From assembly GCF_009827655.1 (NCBI RefSeq), contig NZ_WTYV01000010.1:10001-59022 (forward strand): 49,022 bases of DNA, written 5' to 3'. Every line of letters starts with the position of its first letter. Position 1 is the first letter of the stretch. The notes below the pieces were generated by a model that was not told the origin of the DNA, searched no databases, and saw only the letters and a list, made by a program, of their open reading frames with translations. Shown here in pieces: positions 26,644-34,002 of this stretch. The position numbers and the translations under genes are program-made. Source of the stretch: Alteraurantiacibacter buctensis. GTDB lineage: Bacteria; Pseudomonadota; Alphaproteobacteria; Sphingomonadales; Sphingomonadaceae.

Positions 26644-27837
26644 TCAGCCCGAAACCGCCGCCAGCGCGCCCACGAACTTGTCGATGTTGTCCATCGTCAG
26701 GCCCGCCACGTTGATGCGGCCCGATCCCGCCATGTAGATGCCGTGATCGTCACGCAGCGCCTGGATCTGCTCCTTGCTCAGCGGCAGCATGGCGAACATG
26801 CCCTGCTGGCGGCCCAGCGGGGTCAGGTTCACCGCGCCGGCGTTGGAACTGGCGGCCAACTTCTGGCGCACCTGGTTGATGCGCGCGCGCATCGAGGTCA
26901 GCTCGTCCAGCCACATCTTGGTCAGGTCGGGATCGGCCAGCGCCAGGCGCACGGCGGCAGCGCCGTGATCAGGCGGCATCGACCAGCTTGCGCGGGCCAG
27001 CGTGTGGCCGTTCGAAAGTGCCTTCACCGTCTCGTCCGCGCTGGCGGTCAGCACGTAGAGCGCGCCCACGCGGTCACGATAGAGGCCGAAATTCTTGTCG
27101 CAGCTATAGGCCACCAGCGCCTCGGGCAGGCGGGCCACCACGGCCCGCGCGCCATAGGCGTCCTCGTCCATCCCCGCGCCCAGGCCCTGGTAGGCCAGGT
27201 CCACGATCGGCAGCACGCCGGTCTCGGCCAGCAGGTCCACGATCCGGTCCCACTGCTCAGGCGTGTAATCGATGCCGGTGGGGTTGTGGCAGCAGCCGTG
27301 CAGCAGCACCGCATCGCTGGGGCCGGCGGCCTTCAGCGCCGCTTCCAGCGCATCCAGGTTGGCGCTGCCATCGGCGGCGGCGTGCGGGAAGCTGACCAGC
27401 TCCACCCCGCAATCGTCCATGATCTGCGCGTGGTTGGGCCAGCTTGGCGTGCCCATGATCACGCGGGTTACGCCCGCGCGCTTGGCCACGGCGATCGCCA
27501 GGCGCACCGCCCCGGTGCCGCCGGGGGTCTGCATCCCGTCGATCCGCCCGCCCAGCGAGGGGTCTTCCCCACCGAACACGTGCGGCATCAGCGCATGGAC
27601 AAAGCCCATGTCGCCTTCCGGGCCCAGGTAGGCCTTGGTCGGCTGCTCATCGACCAGCTTCTGCTCCGCCGCCTTGATGCAGGCGAACACCGGCGTGCCG
27701 CCATCGGCGGTGCGGTACACGCCCACGCCCAGGTCGATCTTGTCGGCCCGGGGATCGGCGTCATAGAGCTTGATCAGCGCCAGCAGCGCATCGGCGGGTT
27801 GTTGGGCGAGGTTGTTCAGCATAGCGGCGCGGTCCAT
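26644..27837 (-). CDS. Aromatic/aspartate aminotransferase (class I, TyrB-like)
   Basis: 397 residues, cytoplasmic, PLP-dependent. Class Ialpha marks are present: DPRADKIDLGVGVYR, AVRLAIAVAKRAG, the HGCCHNPTGIDYTPEQW segment, DLAYQGLGAG, the PLP lysine in SCDKNFGLYRDRVGAL and the substrate arginine in AGSGRINVAGLT. These match TyrB/AspC-type enzymes that move amino groups between aromatic amino acids or aspartate and 2-oxoglutarate. Substrate preference cannot be settled from sequence. The start has an ATTGCGTAAGG motif about 38 bases upstream. Confidence 0.92.
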   Translation of the reverse strand: MDRAAMLNNLAQQPADALLALIKLYDADPRADKIDLGVGVYRTADGGTPVFACIKAAEQKLVDEQPTKAYLGPEGDMGFVHALMPHVFGGEDPSLGGRIDGMQTPGGTGAVRLAIAVAKRAGVTRVIMGTPSWPNHAQIMDDCGVELVSFPHAAADGSANLDALEAALKAAGPSDAVLLHGCCHNPTGIDYTPEQWDRIVDLLAETGVLPIVDLAYQGLGAGMDEDAYGARAVVARLPEALVAYSCDKNFGLYRDRVGALYVLTASADETVKALSNGHTLARASWSMPPDHGAAAVRLALADPDLTKMWLDELTSMRARINQVRQKLAASSNAGAVNLTPLGRQQGMFAMLPLSKEQIQALRDDHGIYMAGSGRINVAGLTMDNIDKFVGALAAVSG

Positions 27838-27910
27838 GCCGCTGCCGGGGCGCTATCGCAAGTGCGAATTACGCCCTTACGCAATGGTCAGGGCGCATTT
27901 CCCGAAGCGA

Positions 27911-28720
27911 TCAGAACGGCAGCCAGCGCTGCTTGTGGGAAAAGCGCATATACCCCGCGTTCACGCCCAGCCGCAGGCCCGCGCCCACGCGGATCGGAAT
28001 CAGCACGGTGTTGCCCTTCCTGAGGTAGCTGGCGGTGAACCCGCCCACCAGATAGGCCTGCCCCTCGCCCGCCGGATAGCGCTCGTACAGTTCCTCGGTA
28101 TCGTCGAGATTGTAGACCAGCACGAAGGTGTTGCCGGCATTGGCCCCGGCATCGAGGCCGATCGACGGGCCGGTCCAGTAGACCGGCCTGTTGCCCTCCA
28201 CCCGGTGATAGAGGGTGCCCGAACCATAGCGCACGCCGAAGATGAAGGCGCCGCCGCCCTCGCGGCCCACGATATAGGCATTGGGTTCACCCTGTTCCTT
28301 CAGGATGTCCTGGATCAGCCGGGCCAGCCCTTCGGCCCCGCGGCCGAACAGGCCCTCGGCGGCGCCGATCAGGTCATCCTCGGCATAGGTGGTGCCCGGC
28401 TGGCCGGTGGCGGTGGGTGCCGCAGCGGGAGCAGCCGGGGCCGCCGGCATCTCCGCCGGGGCGGGATAGGTTTCCACCGAGGGTTCGGCATAGGCTTCCG
28501 ACACCGCCGGATAGCGCTCGCTCGGCTGCGCCGTGCCATAGCTGGTGCCCGCCGTGGCCTGCGCCGCAGACTGCGACAGGTCGGCATCGATCGCCGCGCT
28601 GGGATCGACCGTTTCGAGCGACTGCGCCGCAACCGGAGCAGCAACCACCGCCAGCGCCAGCGCGCCCAGGGCCGGCAGGCCGGCGCGGCACAGATCGGCA
28701 ATACGGATCAACATGGTCAT
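27911..28720 (-). CDS. EipA-like envelope integrity protein (DUF1134)
   Basis: 269 residues. A long signal peptide (cleavage near VAA-QSLE, residues 31-33) is followed by an Ala/Pro-rich linker (about 75-120) and a C-terminal DUF1134 domain with YTVGREGGGAF-like YIVGREGGGAFIFGVRYGSG, PSIGLDAGANAGNTFVLVYNL and the closing GAGLRLGVNAGYMRFSHKQRW. Periplasmic; in Brucella the family member EipA supports envelope integrity. The variable linker is longer than the typical one. It is transcribed away from the tRNA gene. Confidence 0.88.
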   Translation of the reverse strand: MTMLIRIADLCRAGLPALGALALAVVAAPVAAQSLETVDPSAAIDADLSQSAAQATAGTSYGTAQPSERYPAVSEAYAEPSVETYPAPAEMPAAPAAPAAAPTATGQPGTTYAEDDLIGAAEGLFGRGAEGLARLIQDILKEQGEPNAYIVGREGGGAFIFGVRYGSGTLYHRVEGNRPVYWTGPSIGLDAGANAGNTFVLVYNLDDTEELYERYPAGEGQAYLVGGFTASYLRKGNTVLIPIRVGAGLRLGVNAGYMRFSHKQRWLPF

Positions 28721-28944
28721 TTCCCTTCCCGCCAGTCACGGCTTTCCGCCGGTCAGAAGAATCCTTTTCGGCTGAAGCGGCAATGAACGCGCGGCGATCC
28801 GAGTCCGATTTGCGGCGAATCGAATCCGCCGCACGGCCAACCCGTGGAAAACCCGCAGCCCGCCGCTTTTTGCATTTCCGGCCGCAAAGGCACCCGCGCC
28901 CCCCTTGCCCCGCATGGCCGGCCCCGTTATAGGCCGCCGCTTCC

Positions 28945-29036
28945 GGAGACGTGGGTGAGTGGCTGAAACCAGTTCCCTGCTAAGGAACCATACTCCTATC
29001 GGGGTATCGAGGGTTCGAATCCCTCCGTCTCCGCCA
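28945..29036 (+). tRNA. tRNA-Ser (anticodon GCT), CCA encoded
   Basis: A 92-base serine tRNA. Acceptor stem GGAGACG (28945-28951) pairs with CGTCTCC (29026-29032); discriminator G, then encoded CCA. The anticodon stem GTTCC/GGAAC encloses the loop CTGCTAA with anticodon GCT at 28979-28981. A long variable arm TACTCC/GGGGTA and T-loop GGTTCGAATCC follow. It reads AGC/AGU codons. The integrase lies about 165 bases downstream, so the 3' end of the gene is the probable attachment site of the island. Confidence 0.97.
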
Positions 29037-29075
29037 CCTATGCCATCCCAAGACATCCCAGAAAGTCCCTGAAAC

Positions 29076-29096
29076 CCGCAGAAATCTGCGGTTTTT
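29076..29096 (+). terminator. Rho-independent terminator after tRNA-Ser
   Basis: CCGCAGA (29076-29082) and TCTGCGG (29085-29091) form a perfect seven-base stem followed by TTTTT. It is 40 bases after the tRNA and separates it from the integrase region. Confidence 0.8.
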
Positions 29097-29139
29097 AGCT
29101 CTTGCATCGGGAATGTCTGTTCTTATTTTGTTCCAGTCA

Positions 29140-29182
29140 CTCCCACAATTTCTACCACACATTGTGGGAGCAATTGTGGGAG
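29140..29182. repeat. Three copies of a 10-mer before the integrase
   Basis: CTCCCACAAT (29140-29149) is the reverse complement of ATTGTGGGAG, which occurs twice directly (29161-29170 and 29173-29182). The last copy ends 20 bases before the integrase start. Such clustered sites next to a tRNA integrase may be integrase arm sites or an operator. The surrounding 160 bases hold no gene. Confidence 0.6.
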
Positions 29183-29202
29183 CGGAATGAGGATGGATGG
29201 CT

Positions 29203-30351
29203 ATGGGAAAACTTACCGCTGCACAGGTCCGAAATCTCAAGACGCCCGGGCGCTACATGGATGGCGACGGGCTCGCACTCGTGATTACAGCGCCGCAGAA
29301 GGGCTATTGGGTCCTTCGGGCAACAGTTAACGGCCGGCGCCGGGATATCGGCCTGGGTTCGCTTGACCTCGTAAAGCTTGCCGAAGCCCGCGAAGCAGCG
29401 ATCGATATGCGTCGTGACATACAACGAGGCCTTGACCCTGTTGCGGAACGCAAGCGTCAGAAGATTGAAATCCTAACCTTCAAGGCTGCGGCCAAGAAAG
29501 TTCATGCCGAACAGACGGCAAGCTGGAAAAATGGCAAGCACCAGGATCAGTGGTTGAACACGCTTGAGTCCTACGCATTCCCCAAGTTAGGCGACCGACT
29601 CGTCAACGATATCGAAGGCCCGCTCATTCGTGAGGTGCTTGTCGGTATCTGGCTTTCGAAGCCGGAAACTGCGCGGCGGGTCAAACAGCGAATCGGAGTG
29701 GTTCTCGATTGGGCTTATGCAAACGGCATGCGATTGACAGAAGCGCCTATGCGCTCACTAAATCGAGCATTGCCGCGTCAACCCAAGAAGGACGGGCACT
29801 TCGCCGCCATGCCCTACGAAGACGTTCCGGCTTTCATCCAGCATCTCCGCAAACGAATCAGCGTCACGCGTTTGGCACTGGAATTCCTTATATTGACTGC
29901 TGCCAGGTCAGGTGAGGTGCGTGGCGCGAAATGGTCCGAGATCGATCTTGAAAGCAAGTTGTGGACGGTGCCCGCAGACCGCATGAAAGTCGGAAAGAAG
30001 CACACTGTCCCGTTAACGGCTGCGGCGATCAACGTACTCGAGCGAGCGCGTCCCTTCTATGCCGAATGCAGCGACTTGGTATTCCCCGGGCGCAATGTCC
30101 TGCGCCCGCTGTCCGACATGACACTGCTCAAGGTGATGCGATGCGCCGCGTTGCCGTTCACGGTGCATGGCTTTCGCTCTGCGTTTCGTGACTGGGCTGC
30201 AGAACGGTCAAGCTTCCCCGGCGAGGTGGCTGAGGCAGCACTCGCGCACACGGTCGCCAACAGGGTTGAGGCCGCATATCGACGCACTGACTACCTCGAC
30301 AAGCGTAAGTTGCTCATGAAAGACTGGGCGGATTTTGTGATGCCGGGGTGA
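29203..30351 (+). CDS. int: Tyrosine-type integrase of the genomic island
   Basis: 382 residues, P4-type architecture: an N-terminal DUF4102-like arm domain (MGKLTAAQVRNLKTPGRYMD, GLALVITAPQKGYWVLR), a core-binding domain and a C-terminal catalytic domain. The catalytic residues are readable: Arg in TAARSGEVRGAKW, His and Arg in HGFRSAFRDW, a second His in AHTVANRVEAAYRR and the nucleophile Tyr in the same segment. It catalyses site-specific integration into the adjacent tRNA-Ser. Appears intact. ATG at 29203 or 29197; the former has GAGGAT at better spacing. The downstream genes are metal-resistance cargo. Confidence 0.95.
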   Translation: MGKLTAAQVRNLKTPGRYMDGDGLALVITAPQKGYWVLRATVNGRRRDIGLGSLDLVKLAEAREAAIDMRRDIQRGLDPVAERKRQKIEILTFKAAAKKVHAEQTASWKNGKHQDQWLNTLESYAFPKLGDRLVNDIEGPLIREVLVGIWLSKPETARRVKQRIGVVLDWAYANGMRLTEAPMRSLNRALPRQPKKDGHFAAMPYEDVPAFIQHLRKRISVTRLALEFLILTAARSGEVRGAKWSEIDLESKLWTVPADRMKVGKKHTVPLTAAAINVLERARPFYAECSDLVFPGRNVLRPLSDMTLLKVMRCAALPFTVHGFRSAFRDWAAERSSFPGEVAEAALAHTVANRVEAAYRRTDYLDKRKLLMKDWADFVMPG

Positions 30352-30516
30352 GCATCTTCCAAGCTTTTTCGTTTCGCAGAGCCCTCTGCAGCCGATCCGC
30401 CATCGCCAGGCCAACAGCAACCAGTCCGCCTGCTTAACAGGGCGGTGTTCAGCCCTAGCAATGTCGAGCTGCACAAATTCCGGTTCTGAACTTTGTTCGC
30501 CGCACTTCGCTGGCTG

Positions 30517-30548
30517 GAAAGCCCCTTCCCAGCAAGGGAAGAGGCTTC
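30517..30548 (-). terminator. Strong hairpin after the glutaredoxin-MauE gene
   Basis: GAAAGCCCCTTCCC and GGGAAGAGGCTTC pair over about 12 bases around the loop AGCAA, starting 20 bases past the minus-strand stop at 30568. No T-run follows, so it is terminator-like only. The remaining bases between the integrase and this hairpin hold nothing recognisable. Confidence 0.5.
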
Positions 30549-30567
30549 GCCAGTGTGCGTGGGCGGC

Positions 30568-31359
30568 TCATAGATTATGGGCACCGCCAGCAAATCCGAG
30601 AGCAGCGAGACCCATCCACACCGCCATGGCGATCATCATCAGGTTTTCGGTGAGAGAGATGAAGCCGAGGGGGACGTTGCTCGAGCCGCCGACGCAGGCG
30701 CACTTTAAATCTCGCTTATCGACATAGACAGCCTTGAAGACCGACAGGGCACCAATCGTTCCGATGAATAACGCAATCGGAACTGACAGCCAGGTCAGCG
30801 TCCCGGAGATCATCAGCACTCCAGCAATTCCTTCTGCGAACGGATAAATATAGCTGTAAGGCACCCAGCGCTTTGCGAGTATGTCGTAATTCAGGAACAT
30901 GGTCGCGAAGCTCTCAATATTCTGCAGCTTCAACAGCGCCAGCACGACCATCGAGAAGCCGATGAACCACTCGACCGCAAGCGGCGTCAGCGCACTCCCC
31001 GTGACCGCGTGGCTCGCCGCCAGCGCAGTTAACCCGGTCATCGAGAACAATGCGAGGACCGGCCGGTAGCTTGTCGCCTTGGGGTCAGCCACTTGCTTGC
31101 CGAGGAACTGCCGGAGATCATCATGGCCGCCGATCCGCTTGCCCCCGATGAACACCTGGGGCGTCGTAGCGACACCGTGCTCCGCTTTGAACGCCTCCGT
31201 CTCCTCACGCGTGGTAAGGTGGTGATCTTCGACTTCGTACTCTGCACGTTTCAGCAGGTGCACGGCCTTCAGCCCGTATGGGCAGGTATGTTTCGGCATC
31301 TCCATGCGGTAGATTACCGCCCTTCTAGTGCCTATCGTAATATTGTTCATGTCCGACAT
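30568..31359 (-). CDS. Glutaredoxin-MauE fusion membrane protein
   Basis: 263 residues. Residues 10-95 are a glutaredoxin with the site CPYG (Cys26), cis-Pro loop TPQVFIGGKRIGG and DDLRQFL. CPYG has one cysteine, so it is a monothiol form. Residues 110-263 are a MauE/DoxX-like four-helix domain with FSMVVLALLKLQNIESFA and a C-terminal KCACVGGSSNVPLG, whose cysteine pair may exchange disulfides. The fusion would pass reducing power to the membrane. The ATG at 31359 has AAGGAG nine bases before it. A mer-type promoter on this strand lies just upstream, so it is controlled by the divergent regulator. Confidence 0.85.
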   Translation of the reverse strand: MSDMNNITIGTRRAVIYRMEMPKHTCPYGLKAVHLLKRAEYEVEDHHLTTREETEAFKAEHGVATTPQVFIGGKRIGGHDDLRQFLGKQVADPKATSYRPVLALFSMTGLTALAASHAVTGSALTPLAVEWFIGFSMVVLALLKLQNIESFATMFLNYDILAKRWVPYSYIYPFAEGIAGVLMISGTLTWLSVPIALFIGTIGALSVFKAVYVDKRDLKCACVGGSSNVPLGFISLTENLMMIAMAVWMGLAALGFAGGAHNL

Positions 31360-31390
31360 TTTGGGACTCCTTGTCATCATGTCGGGCCTG

Positions 31391-31421
31391 ATATAGGTTC
31401 CGTACTATGGTACAGAGTCAA
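31391..31421 (-). promoter_or_regulatory. mer-type operator-promoter for the glutaredoxin-MauE gene
   Basis: On the minus strand, -35 TTGACT and -10 CTATAT are separated by 19 bases. The spacer contains TCTGTAC-CATA-GTACGGA, nearly the textbook mer operator (TCCGTAC-N4-GTACGGA) with one mismatch. It occupies plus positions 31399-31416 and overlaps the start codon of the divergent regulator, which would therefore repress itself. Confidence 0.75.
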
Positions 31422-31811
31422 GGTGTCAAATCGCTCGCGGTTGGCCAGCTTGCGGCCAGTGGGAACGTGGGCGTGGAGACGATCCGTTTCTACCAACGTC
31501 AAGGTCTGCTGGAGATTCCGACCCGGGAGAGCGGAATAAGGCGTTACGGCCTCCAAGATGTGCGCCGACTACGCTTCATCAAACAGGCGCAGGCCGCTGG
31601 CTTCACACTCGAACAGATCAGGGAACTGCTGGAGCTGGATGCCGGCGAGGACCGCAGTCGCGCCCGCGACCTCGCGATGTCCCGCGTCGAGTCCCTGGAC
31701 GCGAAAATTGCCCAGCTCATCTTGGCCCGCGACTCGCTCCTGAGGCTCGCGAAGGAATGCAGGGCAGGAGGTAAGGGGCCCTGCCCAATTTTGGCATCCT
31801 TTGAAATTTGA
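31407..31811 (+). CDS. MerR-family regulator with a two-cysteine metal site
   Basis: 134 residues. The winged-helix start (LAASGNVGVETIRFYQRQG) is close to true MerR, and RRYGLQDVRRLRFIKQAQAAGFTLEQIRELLELD continues the match. The C-terminal loop ECRAGGKGPCPILASF has two cysteines seven residues apart. The third mercury ligand of MerR, Cys82, is missing (region DAGEDRSRARD). That combination resembles CueR-type Cu(I)/Ag(I) sensors more than Hg(II) sensors. The only in-frame start, ATG at 31407, lies inside the operator. It controls the divergent glutaredoxin-MauE gene. Confidence 0.85.
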   Translation: MVQSQGVKSLAVGQLAASGNVGVETIRFYQRQGLLEIPTRESGIRRYGLQDVRRLRFIKQAQAAGFTLEQIRELLELDAGEDRSRARDLAMSRVESLDAKIAQLILARDSLLRLAKECRAGGKGPCPILASFEI

Positions 31812-32138
31812 TCAGCAGCCCACTGCGTCGCGGCAATTCCTTAAAGCAACGTCGGGACCCGTTCAGGCCAACTCGGTGACCCTATGAAGTTAATATCTCT
31901 AAGCGCGGTTCACAGCCGGGTTTCGCTGCGGGTGCTCCAGGTGAAGTGCGACGATGCCACAGATAATCCACCTTGATCATGCAAGGCGCGAACTGCTGGG
32001 CGGTTGGTTCCGGCTCGTCCATATCGATCATATGGCAGACGCTTGCTGACATATCATATGCCAATTCTCTTTTAGTCCGCCCGGGCCTAACTTTCTTGAA
32101 AGATCATTGAGACGCTTTGCTTGGCAGAATTGGAGCAA
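31812..32138. other. Intergenic region without a recognisable gene
   Basis: About 330 bases between the regulator stop and the end of the membrane-protein gene on the other strand. It is AT-richer than the flanks, with two ATCATATG words about 26 bases apart near 32,030-32,065. Short open frames here have no family features. I see no clear terminator. Confidence 0.4.
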
Positions 32139-32609
32139 TCAGTCGCCTGTGCTTCCCTTTGAACCAAGCAGCGATTGCCTTGCCAGTGTCAAAGTCAGGA
32201 TCGGAACGATGATCCACATGACAATTGGCACCAGGCCGATGGTGGCAAAAGTCGGCATTGAACTGGAGTACTTCCAGCCCCAATCGGTGGTCGCTGCAAA
32301 ATACTCGATCGCGATGGTAACCGTTAAGCCGATGCCAAGATAGATCAGAATGGCGCGTACATGCCATCGCCGTAGCCATAAGGCATTTGCAGACAATTTT
32401 GCCGTAGTCCAATAAGCAAATACCATAATGCCTGCATCGCCGAGTGTGGCGAAAAGGCAGTTTTTGATTATCTCCCACGCCGAGAGATTCTCTGTGCTGT
32501 AAAAGAACGGCATCTGAAGAATTTCCCAGAGAAACGCCAAGAAGAAGCCGTGGATGAGAATCCAAGTTTCCGGTTTTTCCAAGTGGCGCCGCATATACCC
32601 TGACCTCAA
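32139..32609 (-). CDS. Unknown four-helix membrane protein
   Basis: 156 residues with four hydrophobic segments: TWILIHGFFLAFLWEILQMP, a second with LGDAGIMVFAYW, a third with AILIYLGIGLTVTIAIEYFA and a fourth with GLVPIVMWIIVPILTLTLA. I do not recognise a family. A start five codons further in (MRRHLEKPE) is possible. It is the last gene of the leftward DUF411-copA-permease group, 40 bases after the permease stop, and probably shares its transcript. Confidence 0.7.
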   Translation of the reverse strand: MRSGYMRRHLEKPETWILIHGFFLAFLWEILQMPFFYSTENLSAWEIIKNCLFATLGDAGIMVFAYWTTAKLSANALWLRRWHVRAILIYLGIGLTVTIAIEYFAATTDWGWKYSSSMPTFATIGLVPIVMWIIVPILTLTLARQSLLGSKGSTGD

Positions 32610-32649
32610 ATCTACGGCTTCGCTGGTCTGAAGGCCCTAGTCACGACAT

Positions 32650-34002
32650 TCACTCTTGCTCGTGCTCAATGGTTTTCCGCGCCAGAAACATCCATTCGGC
32701 GGCGAAAACTACCAGGATGCCGAGTACGGCATAGGCCACAATCATGGGGTCGCTGCGTAACTTCAGCATTGTGAAGGCTGCCAAGATCACCGCGTCAGCG
32801 ACCAATGCTGCCAGCAGAATTGATGCTTTCGCGCCGATCTCGGTCCGCAAGTGGCGGAACACACCCCAGTGAACGAGCATATCCATCACCAGATAGAAAA
32901 ACGCGCCCAACGAGGCGATACGTGACAAGTCGAATAATACGGCCAGCGCCCCTGCCACCACAACTGTATAGACCAGCATATGGCTGCGCATGCTGCCGCT
33001 CATACCAAAATGGCTATGCGGAATCATCTTCATCTTAGTTAGCATCTCGAGCATGCGCGACACGGCAAAGACGCTTGCGATGACGCCGGACATGGTCGCA
33101 GCCAGAGCGATGATGATCGTGAAATAAAACCCGATTTGGCCGAGCGCGGGTCTGGCTGCCGCAGCCAGTGAATAATCCCGTGCTTCCACGATCTGGCCGA
33201 TCGTCAGGCTCGAACCGACAGCCAGTGAGACAAGCAGGTAGGTCACAACGCAGATGCCGATCGAATAGACGATTGTGCGCCCGACGTTGCGGTGCGGATC
33301 GACGATGTCGCCGCCACTATTGGTGATCGTGGTGAACCCCTTGAAGGCAAGGATGGAGAAGGCCACCGACGCGAGGAACGATCCTCCGCTCGTCATCGAC
33401 ACATCCTGGGCAAAGGCGCCCGAGAACAAGCCGCTCGCCCAGATAGCTGCCACGGCAAAAATGGCGATGCCACCAATCTTGATCGCTGACATGACCAGCG
33501 AAAATCCGCTGACCGAGCGATTGCCCGCGGCGTTGACCAGATAGGCGAATATAATCAAGGCCAGGGCCAGCGCGGACAGCAGCAATCCATTCTGCTCCAT
33601 GCCAAACGGCCGCAGCGCGTATGTGGCAAAGGTTCGCGCCACCAGGCTCTCGTTGATGACCATCGACAGGGCCATGAGCAGCGACGCGGACGCGGCCACC
33701 ACTCCTGGCCCATATGCCTTTTGCAGGATCATCGCGATCCCGCCGGAGGACGGCCACGCATTGGACATCTTGATATAGCTGTATGCCGCGAGAGCCGTAA
33801 CCAGCGCCCCGGCGACGAATGAGAGAGGAAACAACGGCCCTGCCAGCTCGGCAATCTGGCCGGTCAGCGCGAAGATGCCCGCACCGATCATCACCCCGGT
33901 GCCCATGGCGATCCCGCCATAGAGGCTTATCGTCCCTTTGCCCTCCTGTTTCTTGTCCTGATTGCCATCTGCCACATGACCCGCGTGCCGGGCCTCGGTC
34001 AT
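32650..34002 (-). CDS. APC superfamily permease coupled to copA
   Basis: 450 residues, about 12 helices. The start [20 protein letters not shown] is the APC helix-one signature, followed by [20 protein letters not shown] and, in the middle, [22 protein letters not shown], matching amino acid transporters of the APC family. Substrate unknown. Its start overlaps the copA stop by four bases, so expression is coupled to the copper pump. An amino-acid permease inside a copper operon is unusual and suggests a role in metal tolerance, for instance transport of a metal-binding amino acid. That is inference. Confidence 0.85.
   Translation of the reverse strand: MTEARHAGHVADGNQDKKQEGKGTISLYGGIAMGTGVMIGAGIFALTGQIAELAGPLFPLSFVAGALVTALAAYSYIKMSNAWPSSGGIAMILQKAYGPGVVAASASLLMALSMVINESLVARTFATYALRPFGMEQNGLLLSALALALIIFAYLVNAAGNRSVSGFSLVMSAIKIGGIAIFAVAAIWASGLFSGAFAQDVSMTSGGSFLASVAFSILAFKGFTTITNSGGDIVDPHRNVGRTIVYSIGICVVTYLLVSLAVGSSLTIGQIVEARDYSLAAAARPALGQIGFYFTIIIALAATMSGVIASVFAVSRMLEMLTKMKMIPHSHFGMSGSMRSHMLVYTVVVAGALAVLFDLSRIASLGAFFYLVMDMLVHWGVFRHLRTEIGAKASILLAALVADAVILAAFTMLKLRSDPMIVAYAVLGILVVFAAEWMFLARKTIEHEQE

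Noticed and set aside
31407..31811. Calling the regulator merR for mercury
   Set aside because: The third mercury ligand is absent and no mercury genes are nearby, so only the family is stated.
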